Below, piece by piece: positions 1 to 5,317 of a stretch of DNA of 5,317 nt (position 1 is the first letter of the stretch; every line of letters starts with the position of its first letter). The notes below the pieces were generated by a model that worked only from the letters and a program-made list of their open reading frames with translations, did no database searches and was not told the origin of the DNA. Made by a program: the position numbers and the translations under genes. The stretch lies in NCBI GenBank assembly GCA_023391955.1, contig JAEWAA010000064.1:1-5317 (forward strand). The letters are read 5' to 3'. The DNA is from Bacillota bacterium. GTDB lineage: Bacteria; Bacillota; Bacilli; Paenibacillales; NBRC-103111.

Positions 1-479
1 TCGCTGTCCAGAAATGCCGTGGTCCACGCCGCGGAATTATGAAGACGCAAGCCCACGACCCGGATATGGGAGCACCGCAAAAACCGCATCATCATCGGGC
101 GGTAGATGCTGCCGGGATTGGGGAAACATTCTGCATTGCCGTTGATGCTGCCTTGGCCGATTATGCCGATATTCACGGCATCCTCCGCGTAAATCAGACA
201 TTTGTCCATATCCTTCTCGTTCACATACCGGTTGCAGTGGGTTCCGTCCGGGTAATCGCTTATGTCGGGATTGGCCAGAAGGGTGGCTGAAGCGTTAATT
301 TGCAGATACACATTGGATTTCAGAAACAGGGTTCCTGTTACGAATGTGCCCCCGGCCAATACCACATAACCGCCGCCTTGGTTATAGCAGTGGTCAATAG
401 CCTGCTGGATCGCCTTGGTATCTGCCGTAATCCCGTCCCCGGCGGCTCCGAAGGCTGTAACATCGAATACATCACGCAT
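1..479 (-). CDS. GH28 polygalacturonase-like glycosidase, N-terminal part (cut by window edge)
   Basis: Partial gene: translating the minus strand from the ATG at 479 gives 159 uninterrupted residues that run off the left edge. The N-terminus shows the pectin-hydrolase beta-helix signature: DVTAFGAAGDG (6-16), TKAIQQAID (21-29), GGGYVVLAGGTFVTGTLFLKS (35-55, a typical 'GGG-V-LPAGTY-TG-LFLKS' stretch), ATLLANPDISDYP (65-77) and a second coil with IIGQGSINGN (106-115). RPMMMRFLRCSHIRVVGL (127-144) followed by HNSAAWT (147-153) matches the usual GH28 order. The catalytic aspartates of GH28 would lie beyond the edge, so activity cannot be judged. GH28 enzymes hydrolyse alpha-linked galacturonate or related linkages in pectic chains; the exact specificity is unknown here. 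There is no signal peptide, since the protein starts directly with the first beta-helix strand, implying a cytoplasmic enzyme acting on imported oligosaccharide. It lies 39 nt downstream of the GH88 gene and is probably co-transcribed. An in-frame TTG directly precedes the ATG, but the ATG fits the ribosome binding site better. Confidence 0.88.
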   Translation of the reverse strand, partial: MRDVFDVTAFGAAGDGITADTKAIQQAIDHCYNQGGGYVVLAGGTFVTGTLFLKSNVYLQINASATLLANPDISDYPDGTHCNRYVNEKDMDKCLIYAEDAVNIGIIGQGSINGNAECFPNPGSIYRPMMMRFLRCSHIRVVGLRLHNSAAWTTAFLDS

Positions 480-487
480 CAATCCGG

Positions 488-494
488 CTCCTTT
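488..494 (-). promoter_or_regulatory. Ribosome binding site of the GH28 gene
   Basis: On the minus strand AAAGGAG lies 8 nt before the ATG at 479. It is a near-consensus Firmicute Shine-Dalgarno sequence with good spacing. It settles the start of the truncated GH28 gene and shows that the second gene of the operon is translated independently. Confidence 0.8.
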
Positions 495-518
495 ATAGTA
501 TTTTCTTGGATATGCTGC

Positions 519-1679
519 TTACCACAGGTACAAATCATTGCCCTTGAGCTTAAGCAGGGCCTCCAGGAAATAATAGTCGCCATAGATAATCGGATGGTGA
601 TGCCGGTTCCGGAAATACGCCTCCGAGCCGCGCAGCATGATGCTGTCATTTTCCTTCGTCCAGTCGCACCGGGGCTCCAGCGCGTAGAGGAGCTTCATCG
701 CGCCATTCAGATACATAGCCCGCTCCGCCTCAGGCACAGCCTTGGCAATCTCGATGAGCCCGCAGGCCGCAATGGCCGCCGCAGTATCATCCTCCAGCAC
801 CGGCTCCGCAGGCTGCCGGAAGTCCACCGGAATGACCCCGCTCTCCGGAATATTGGCCATGAAGTAATGGGCCACCCGTTTGGCGGTTTGCAGATATTCG
901 TCTTTCCCCGTGTGCTTGTAGCTCATCATGAAGCCATACAGCGCCCAGGTTTGCCCCCGGGTCCAGGAGGAGCCTTCTCCGTAGCCCTGCCCGCCATAGG
1001 TCCGCACTACACCGCCCTGGAACGGATCAAATTCCACAATATGGTTCACCGATCCGTCCGGCCGCACAAAAGCGTTCATGGCGGTGTCGGCATGGGCCAT
1101 GGCAATCTGCTTGTACCGCGGGGCTCCGGTTTCCTCAGTGGCCCAATACAAGAGAGGGATATTGAACATACAGTCGATAATCGCCCAGCCCCGTGTATCC
1201 CCTTCATCCAGATCATTCCACGCGCGGATAAACCGTCCCGCCAGGTTGAACCGGCCTGCCAGCAGATTGGCGGCATGCAGCGCCCGTTTGCGGGATTCGG
1301 GATTTCCGGTAACCCGGTAATGGGCTACGCTGGTGGGCAGCCACATAAAGCCAACGTCATGGTGCAGCCCGTAGAATTCCTGGAAAGCCCGGTCCAGATA
1401 CCCTTCCGATATCGCAGCGGTTTCCGCATATTTGCCATTGCCGGTTTCATGATGCATGAGCCACATCAACCCGCCCCAGAAGCCGTTGGTCCACCAGCAG
1501 ATGCCATCCGCCTCAGACCCGCTGGGATTCTCCGCGGCCCTGTCATCGTGGGTTCCGTTAACGGACATATAAGGGATTTTAAACTTCGATTTGTCACTAA
1601 CCCAATCCAGCTTGGTTGTAAACTTCTGAATGACACTTTCCACCCATTGTTGGTCCTGCTTCTGCAGCATGGCTTGCAC
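519..1679 (-). CDS. GH88 family unsaturated glucuronyl/uronyl hydrolase
   Basis: A 386-aa protein, the usual length for glycoside hydrolase family 88 (alpha6/alpha6 barrel). These enzymes remove the 4-deoxy-4,5-unsaturated uronic acid left at the non-reducing end of oligosaccharides by polysaccharide lyases, by hydrating the vinyl ether bond. Visible family motifs are WWTNGFWGG (62-70), HHDVGFMW (106-113), GWAIIDCMFNIPLLYWA (164-180), SSWTRGQTWALYGF (237-250), DDTAAAIAACGLIEIA (297-312) and YGDYYFLEALLK (366-377). D108 and D169 match the catalytic pair D88/D149 of Bacillus sp. GL1 UGL, as I recall its numbering. With the same offset of 20, H213, Q231, R241 and W245 fall on known substrate-site positions, so the active site looks intact. 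GH105 is the related alternative, but these motifs fit GH88 better. There is no signal peptide: an in-frame TGA lies four codons upstream, so the enzyme is cytoplasmic. The start is GTG at 1679; an in-frame ATG at 1670 is possible. First gene of a leftward operon with GH28. Confidence 0.92.
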   Translation of the reverse strand: MQAMLQKQDQQWVESVIQKFTTKLDWVSDKSKFKIPYMSVNGTHDDRAAENPSGSEADGICWWTNGFWGGLMWLMHHETGNGKYAETAAISEGYLDRAFQEFYGLHHDVGFMWLPTSVAHYRVTGNPESRKRALHAANLLAGRFNLAGRFIRAWNDLDEGDTRGWAIIDCMFNIPLLYWATEETGAPRYKQIAMAHADTAMNAFVRPDGSVNHIVEFDPFQGGVVRTYGGQGYGEGSSWTRGQTWALYGFMMSYKHTGKDEYLQTAKRVAHYFMANIPESGVIPVDFRQPAEPVLEDDTAAAIAACGLIEIAKAVPEAERAMYLNGAMKLLYALEPRCDWTKENDSIMLRGSEAYFRNRHHHPIIYGDYYFLEALLKLKGNDLYLW

Positions 1680-1683
1680 CCTA

Positions 1684-1689
1684 CCTTCT
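1684..1689 (-). promoter_or_regulatory. Ribosome binding site of the GH88 gene (start-deciding)
   Basis: AGAAGG on the minus strand is the only clear Shine-Dalgarno-like hexamer before the gene. It stands 4 nt from the GTG at 1679 (rather short) and 13 nt from the ATG at 1670 (rather long). Neither start is clearly favoured; the difference is only three residues. Confidence 0.5.
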
Positions 1690-1707
1690 CAATATTTACG
1701 TGTTTGC

Positions 1708-1745
1708 CCTCATTCTAGTGCACGGAGGCGCAGCTTGGAATGAGG
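1708..1745. repeat. Perfect 8-bp inverted repeat over the leftward promoter
   Basis: CCTCATTC (1708-1715) and GAATGAGG (1738-1745) are exact reverse complements separated by 22 nt. The left arm covers most of the predicted -10 and the right arm half of the predicted -35 of the GH88 operon. The spacer also holds the 6-bp palindrome GTGCAC (1718-1723). The position suggests an operator for a dimeric regulator. An RNA hairpin is less likely to matter because most of the repeat lies upstream of the predicted transcription start. Confidence 0.45.
1712..1740 (-). promoter_or_regulatory. Candidate sigma-A promoter of the GH88-GH28 operon
   Basis: On the minus strand TAGAAT (1712-1717) matches five of six positions of the -10 consensus. 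A weak -35, TTCCAA (1735-1740, three of six), stands at the ideal 17-nt spacing. Transcription would begin near 1705, leaving a leader of about 25 nt that contains the ribosome binding site. The weak -35 suggests an activator or tightly controlled expression. Prediction by eye only. Confidence 0.35.
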
Positions 1746-1884
1746 TTTTTGCAGAGAAAACCGTTCTTTTTTAAGATAGTGGACATAGGCCCGCCGGAAA
1801 AAGGGTGAAAATGTCATGATCGGTCCATTTTTTCAGGGTGATTAAAAATCGGGGGGATCATCAGAAAACATGCCTTTCGCTTCC

Positions 1885-1918
1885 GCGGTTTCCGGTATAC
1901 ACTGGCTGAACAAACCGC
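1885..1918. repeat. Inverted repeat GCGGTTT / AAACCGC upstream of the lyase gene
   Basis: GCGGTTT (1885-1891) and AAACCGC (1912-1918) form a perfect 7-bp inverted repeat with a 20-nt loop that contains the -10-like TATACA. Its right arm overlaps by two bases the left arm of the hairpin at 1917-1936, so the two structures cannot form together on one RNA. It could be an operator or half of an alternative leader structure, or chance. Confidence 0.25.
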
Positions 1919-1936
1919 CGGTCTATCAGTACCGGC
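1917..1936 (+). promoter_or_regulatory. Small GC-rich hairpin ahead of the lyase ribosome binding site
   Basis: GCCGGT (1917-1922) pairs perfectly with ACCGGC (1931-1936) around an 8-nt loop. It ends 10 nt before the GGAAGG at 1947-1952 and has no T-run, so it is not a terminator. If the lyase transcript starts upstream, this hairpin would lie in the 5' leader and could affect mRNA stability or translation. Confidence 0.3.
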
Positions 1937-1946
1937 AAGAAGTAAT

Positions 1947-1957
1947 GGAAGGATGGG
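1947..1957 (+). promoter_or_regulatory. Purine-rich ribosome binding site region of the lyase gene
   Basis: GGAAGG (1947-1952) directly abuts the first in-frame ATG (1953), which is too close for standard initiation. The next in-frame ATG (1968) is 15 nt from GGAAGG but 10 nt from the overlapping GGATGGG (1951-1957). AAGAAG (1937-1942) lies 10 nt before the first ATG. The site therefore leaves 1953 versus 1968 open, with 1968 slightly favoured on spacing. Confidence 0.4.
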
Positions 1958-4900
1958 CCAACCGGATATGACGAACAAATCGGCACACGCAGATCAGCTG
2001 CAAGCAAGGATAGAGAAGGCCCGCAGCCTGCTGGACAGGGAGGGCCGTTATTATACCGAAGGAGCCAAAGCGGCGCTGTTGGATATGGTTCAATTGGCGG
2101 AAGAGGCCTTGGCAGGCAAGGAGGTTCCTTTCATCCGCAACCGGGAATTTTACCGGCCCCGGGAGGACGAAGCGGTGTTGTTCGCCGCAGAGCGTTTCAC
2201 CATGGTTCCGCCTTTCCTGGAGAAAGGGAGGGTATATTCCCATTATGGTCTAGAGCAAGCACTGAGCTGGTTTGAAGGCCAGGATATGCGGAGAGGCGGG
2301 ATAGAGAAGCTGAAGGAGAGGGCAGCCCTTGCGTTGGATAAAAGCAGCGAGCTGCTGAACACGGCTAAACCCGACAGGGAACCGGGCTGTTACAGTGAAG
2401 AGGCTATCAAAGGGCTGGCGGCTGCACGCCGGGAGCTGGAGGAGTTGCTAAACAAAGAAAAGCCCCACTCTGCTAACTGTGAAGCTCTTGCATTAGCGGT
2501 GGTGGCCTGCTTCAATGCCCTGCGTGAGCTTCGCCATTCCCGGCTGCTCCGCACGGATGTGGACCCGGAAGCCTGCCTTTATTTGTCCCGGGAAGGGCTG
2601 GAACGGGTGAAGGCTACCATTGCAACGGACTTACTGGTCCGGGAGCAGTATAACAGGATCGCCGCCATCGCCGCCCAATACAGCGAAGAGGAGATCCGGC
2701 GGGCTGCCTCCCTGATTATGAACAGCAGCCATGATTATGCGGAGCTGAACCGGCATTTTTATCTGTGGAGCTCAACGGACAAAATCGCCAACTTCAAAGC
2801 ACCGGAGCAGGCGGCCGCGGTTTCCGTTTCCTTCGTGCTGCCGTCGGAGGAGAATGAGCAGGAGGGGCTGGGCCATGTGTGGATTGACAACCTGGAGATC
2901 CTGTCCGCCAGCGGGGGCAGTCTTCCCATTCCCAACGGAAGCTTCGACGAAGGCGGCGGAGAAGGCCCGCTCCATTGGCGGCCTGAAGCGCGCAAGGGCA
3001 GTCCCGTCCTGAAATGGGAGGATGAATATCCCTTCTGTGGAGGGGGAGACCGGAGCCGGCCGGAAACGGCTAACCTCTCCTCCCAGGTGCAAACCCGGTA
3101 TCAGGAGGGGACAACCAGACACTCCTTGTACATTTGCAACCCCACCGGCCATGATGAGGGGGCATGGACCTGTACCCGGACTGTCCCAGTTGCGGAGGGA
3201 GGAGCGTACACCTTAACCTTCCAGGCCAAGCTGGACGGCAAGCTGAAATCCGGCTTGAGGGCGGTTCTGACATTTCTGGATGCAGCGGGCCAGCACGTTG
3301 GCCAATTCGAATACAGCTTCAACCGCAAATCCTCCATTCCCGGCGGGCGGTTTCTCCTGCCCATGCAGTGCGACGCCATCCAATATGCCATGACGGGGGA
3401 ACTGACTTATGCCCGCAAGGTGAAGGACCAGCTGCTGTTTATGTTCAATGATTTCTGCCAAGGGGCGGAGCATTGGCTGGCCACCAATTTGCGTCCCGAG
3501 GGCAATGACAGCTATGGCGCGGTCCAAGGGGGAAGGATGCTGTCGGCTGCGGCGGTCAGCTATTCCTTTATCCGCGGCGCGGGTGTATTTTCCCGGGAGG
3601 AAAAAGAGCGCTTCTACCGCATGACCGAATATTTACTCCGGTACATGCTGGATATGCGTGACCGTACGGAATGGACGCCTTATGAAGCCCAAGAGGGCTG
3701 CAGCAACTGGCAGACGGATATGTGTGCAGGAACGGGCTTTATGATGATGGCGCTGACGGACTTTCCCAACCGGCATACCTGGCTCCAGAATGCCCATTGG
3801 ATTCTGAAGTCGCAGCTGGAGCTGAATGTGAACCCGGATTCCTCCTGGCCGGAATCCATCCGCTACCATCATGCGGCACTGGAGCGTTTTGCCGGTTATG
3901 CCAAGGCCGCGGATCATGTGCTGGGGGAAAATTGGTTCACCGATACGCCGCTGCTGCGGATGTTCGGATACAGCGCCTCGGTGCAGACTCCGGGATACCG
4001 CTACTTTGACGGAAGGATCGGCACACCTCCATTTGGTGATCATGCATTAAGCGGGGGAGGGGAATTCGGCTTTTTTGCCGCCTATCTGTCGGATGTGGCC
4101 AAAACTGACGTTCCATTGGCGGATCTTATGTACCACACCTGGGCAGCAGCAGGCAAACCCTTCAAGAGGTTGTGGGGGGAGAGCATTGCCTTGGAGAATA
4201 TCCTGGGTCAAGGGGATACCTACAAGCCAACAGGACCGTTGGTTCTGGGCTCCACCACCGCCTTTCCCGATGCGGGTATCCATGTATTCCGCAAGGGTCA
4301 CGGCACCGGCAGGGAAAGCTACTTCGCTGTCATGTCCAGTCCGCAGCCGGTGGGCCACGGCCACCTGGACCAGGGGTCTTTTATCCTCTACAAGGATTCC
4401 GTGCCTCTGGTGATGGATTCCGGAATTGAGGGGTATTTTGACAGCAGCACCCAGTGGCATATCTCCTCGTATTCCCATGCTTGCCTGCAGTTTGCTACGG
4501 AACAAACGGTGATTCCCAAGCCTGCGGGAGGCGCCATCAATTTGTCGGCAGGCACCTACAGTCTGGAGCGGGGCTGGGTGGATGTGCCGCGGGTGAGCAG
4601 GGTGCTTGGAACGGTGCTTTGCGGAGATGCGGAGAGCATCACCATCGAAATTGCCAACCCCGAAGGGGCAGGGCGGCATATTCGCCATATCCTGTGGCTG
4701 AAGGAGCCGGATCTGTATATGATCCGTGATACGGTGAGGGATTTTTCCGGCCGGGTGCTGTTCAATCTCCCTGTTGCTTCCAGGCATTCTGTTATTGAAG
4801 GCAGCCGGGTCCATTCGGAAGGAGCATATGGCGTGGATCTGGAGACCGTGTTCCTGTCTCCTCTGGAATCCCTCCGTCTGGAGCAAGGGCGCGCAACTCC

Positions 4901-5135
4901 TTTCTTCGGTAACCAGGCAGACCCCGTTTCCATGATGGATTACATCCGGGCTGTGGCCGACGCGGAGGCAGGTTTCTTGACGGTCCTGTATCCCAAAGAA
5001 AAGGGCCGGCAGAAGCTCTTGGTACAAAAGGAACCGGACGGCACCCTGCTTCTCCGCACGGATAGACATTCCGTCGGAATCAACGCCACATCCCACCCTT
5101 ACGGCCTTGCCGTACTCCGCCAGGAGCAGCTATAG
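1953..5135 (+). CDS. Large multidomain heparinase II/III-like polysaccharide lyase
   Basis: A 1060-aa protein of the heparinase II/III lyase superfamily, which cleaves uronate-containing polysaccharides by beta-elimination. From the N-terminus: a FIVAR-like helical segment (about 14-57), a linker (58-118), a second longer FIVAR-like segment (about 119-200), helices (207-255), a beta-rich region with carbohydrate-binding character (about 265-460, including VWIDNLEI and PNGSFDEGG), the alpha/alpha toroid (about 465-750) and the C-terminal beta-sandwich (about 760-1060). Candidate catalytic residues are N585, Y638 (in SIRYHHAALERFAGYA) and H802. H802-G-H804-L-D806 is the superfamily motif, with D822 and H842 spaced like the zinc ligands of heparinase II and PL17 lyases. 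The usual His after the Asn is Trp here (W586). There is no signal peptide; the in-frame stop at 1839 and the lack of a usable upstream start rule out a hidden one, so a cytoplasmic location is inferred. It would supply unsaturated ends for the divergent GH88 enzyme. An alternative start is at 1968. The exact PL family and substrate are unknown. Confidence 0.88.
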   Translation: MGQPDMTNKSAHADQLQARIEKARSLLDREGRYYTEGAKAALLDMVQLAEEALAGKEVPFIRNREFYRPREDEAVLFAAERFTMVPPFLEKGRVYSHYGLEQALSWFEGQDMRRGGIEKLKERAALALDKSSELLNTAKPDREPGCYSEEAIKGLAAARRELEELLNKEKPHSANCEALALAVVACFNALRELRHSRLLRTDVDPEACLYLSREGLERVKATIATDLLVREQYNRIAAIAAQYSEEEIRRAASLIMNSSHDYAELNRHFYLWSSTDKIANFKAPEQAAAVSVSFVLPSEENEQEGLGHVWIDNLEILSASGGSLPIPNGSFDEGGGEGPLHWRPEARKGSPVLKWEDEYPFCGGGDRSRPETANLSSQVQTRYQEGTTRHSLYICNPTGHDEGAWTCTRTVPVAEGGAYTLTFQAKLDGKLKSGLRAVLTFLDAAGQHVGQFEYSFNRKSSIPGGRFLLPMQCDAIQYAMTGELTYARKVKDQLLFMFNDFCQGAEHWLATNLRPEGNDSYGAVQGGRMLSAAAVSYSFIRGAGVFSREEKERFYRMTEYLLRYMLDMRDRTEWTPYEAQEGCSNWQTDMCAGTGFMMMALTDFPNRHTWLQNAHWILKSQLELNVNPDSSWPESIRYHHAALERFAGYAKAADHVLGENWFTDTPLLRMFGYSASVQTPGYRYFDGRIGTPPFGDHALSGGGEFGFFAAYLSDVAKTDVPLADLMYHTWAAAGKPFKRLWGESIALENILGQGDTYKPTGPLVLGSTTAFPDAGIHVFRKGHGTGRESYFAVMSSPQPVGHGHLDQGSFILYKDSVPLVMDSGIEGYFDSSTQWHISSYSHACLQFATEQTVIPKPAGGAINLSAGTYSLERGWVDVPRVSRVLGTVLCGDAESITIEIANPEGAGRHIRHILWLKEPDLYMIRDTVRDFSGRVLFNLPVASRHSVIEGSRVHSEGAYGVDLETVFLSPLESLRLEQGRATPFFGNQADPVSMMDYIRAVADAEAGFLTVLYPKEKGRQKLLVQKEPDGTLLLRTDRHSVGINATSHPYGLAVLRQEQL

Positions 5136-5169
5136 CCGCCGGCGTACAGTCTTAACAAGGGAATCCATA

Positions 5170-5210
5170 CAGGCATGAGGCTCCGGGCTTCATGCCTGCT
5201 TCCCGTTATT
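5170..5210 (+). terminator. Hairpin terminator after the lyase gene
   Basis: CAGGCATGA (5170-5178) pairs perfectly with TCATGCCTG (5190-5198). The stem continues inward with G-U, G-C and C-G pairs to give 12 bp closing a 5-nt loop (5182-5186). It begins 34 nt after the TAG stop. The tract that follows is only moderately T-rich (CTTCCCGTTATTCTCTT), so termination may be incomplete and backed up by the next element. Confidence 0.6.
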
Positions 5211-5214
5211 CTCT

Positions 5215-5247
5215 TAAAAAACCGCACTATAAACATAAAAAACCGCA
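5215..5247 (+). repeat. 12-nt direct repeat, two copies at 21-nt period
   Basis: TAAAAAACCGCA occurs exactly twice, at 5215-5226 and 5236-5247. The starts are 21 nt apart, two helical turns, so both A-tracts face the same side of the DNA. It may be a duplication that arose in the terminator, or a binding or bending site. Its function is unknown. Confidence 0.5.
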
Positions 5248-5275
5248 TACCAAAGCCAGTCCCGGTTTTTTTTTT
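5216..5275. terminator. A-tract / T-tract element, possible bidirectional terminator
   Basis: AAAAAACCG (5237-5245) is complementary to CGGTTTTTT (5263-5271) across a 17-nt loop, and ten T residues (5266-5275) follow on the plus strand. On the minus strand the same structure ends in a T-run, so it could stop transcription from both sides. The GC core is only 3 bp and the loop is long, so it is weaker than the hairpin upstream. A second upstream copy of the A-tract (5216-5224) could pair instead. Confidence 0.4.
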
Positions 5276-5317
5276 ATGAAAGTTACCCTTTGTCTATGGA
5301 CTGTGTCTTATTCACAT

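Larger units (their letters stand above)
1680..1952. other. Divergent intergenic control region
   Basis: This is the 273-bp space between the two divergent transcription units, more AT-rich than the genes. It should hold promoters and operators for both directions. I see a leftward promoter candidate overlapped by an inverted repeat (1708-1745) and two competing hairpins before the lyase gene (1885-1936). No convincing rightward promoter is evident: TTGCAG (1749-1754) with TAAGAT (1772-1777) has a 17-nt spacer but matches the consensus poorly, and TATACA (1896-1901) lacks a -35 partner. I found no good full match to the catabolite-control (CcpA cre) consensus. No small gene is apparent. Confidence 0.6.

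Noticed and set aside
39..290. 83-codon plus-strand frame at the left edge
   Set aside because: Antisense to the GH28 gene, whose minus-strand frame shows unmistakable beta-helix motifs; no ribosome binding site.
300..1718. 472-codon open frame on the plus strand
   Set aside because: It lies antisense to the GH88 gene and part of the GH28 gene, which have clear family motifs. The translation resembles no family and is rich in His, Pro and Arg, as expected from the reverse strand of GC-biased codons.
1754..1770. Catabolite repression (cre-like) site around AAAACCGTTC
   Set aside because: It has the central CG and some flanking A/T symmetry but fails the conserved TG and CA positions of the CcpA consensus.
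1782..1815. GACAT / ATGTC inverted repeat in the intergenic region
   Set aside because: Only 5 bp with a 24-nt spacer and no extension; likely chance in this AT-rich region.
4047..5096. 349-codon minus-strand open frame inside the lyase gene
   Set aside because: Antisense shadow of the C-terminal half of the lyase, where the plus strand carries the HGHLD motif; its translation shows no recognisable domain.
5277..5317. ATG after the T-tract opening a short frame to the right edge
   Set aside because: No ribosome binding site (only T residues precede it), 14 codons visible, and it emerges from a terminator-like element. The sequence is too short to support a gene.
5283..5317. Possible C-terminal tail of a convergent minus-strand gene ending in TAA at 5283-5285
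   Set aside because: Only ten codons (VNKTQSIDKG) are visible before the edge. It fits the bidirectional terminator idea, but a random open stretch of this length is expected by chance.

Overview
The window is a carbohydrate-degradation locus, probably from a Gram-positive, moderately GC-rich Firmicute such as Paenibacillus or a relative. This is inferred from the AAAGGAG-type ribosome binding site, the codon use and the enzyme repertoire; no 16S gene or other phylogenetic marker is present. It holds three enzyme genes in a divergent layout around a control region of about 270 bp.

Leftward (minus strand): a complete GH88-type unsaturated uronyl hydrolase (1679 to 519) is followed after 39 nt by the start of a GH28-type polygalacturonase-like glycosidase (479 to the left edge, cut off after 159 residues). 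They read as one operon. The second gene has its own ribosome binding site and lies in the same frame as the first, separated only by the single TAA stop.

Rightward (plus strand): one very long gene (1953-5135, 1060 aa) encodes a heparinase II/III-like polysaccharide lyase. It carries two helical FIVAR-like segments and a carbohydrate-binding-like beta region ahead of the catalytic toroid, and ends in a beta-sandwich domain with the H-x-H-x-D motif typical of the superfamily. Behind it lie a strong hairpin and then an A-tract/T-tract element that looks like a second, bidirectional terminator.

None of the three proteins has a signal peptide. For the two complete genes, and within the operon for the third, nearby in-frame stops and the lack of usable upstream start codons exclude a missed hydrophobic leader. 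The simplest model is that acidic oligo- or polysaccharide is imported (transporter not in the window) and degraded in the cytoplasm. The lyase would cleave next to uronic acids to leave 4,5-unsaturated ends, the GH88 enzyme would remove the unsaturated uronate, and the GH28 enzyme would remove galacturonate-type residues. The actual substrate cannot be read from the sequence.

The intergenic region has a perfect 8-bp inverted repeat whose arms cover the predicted -35 and -10 of the leftward operon (an operator candidate), and two mutually exclusive hairpins just ahead of the lyase start.
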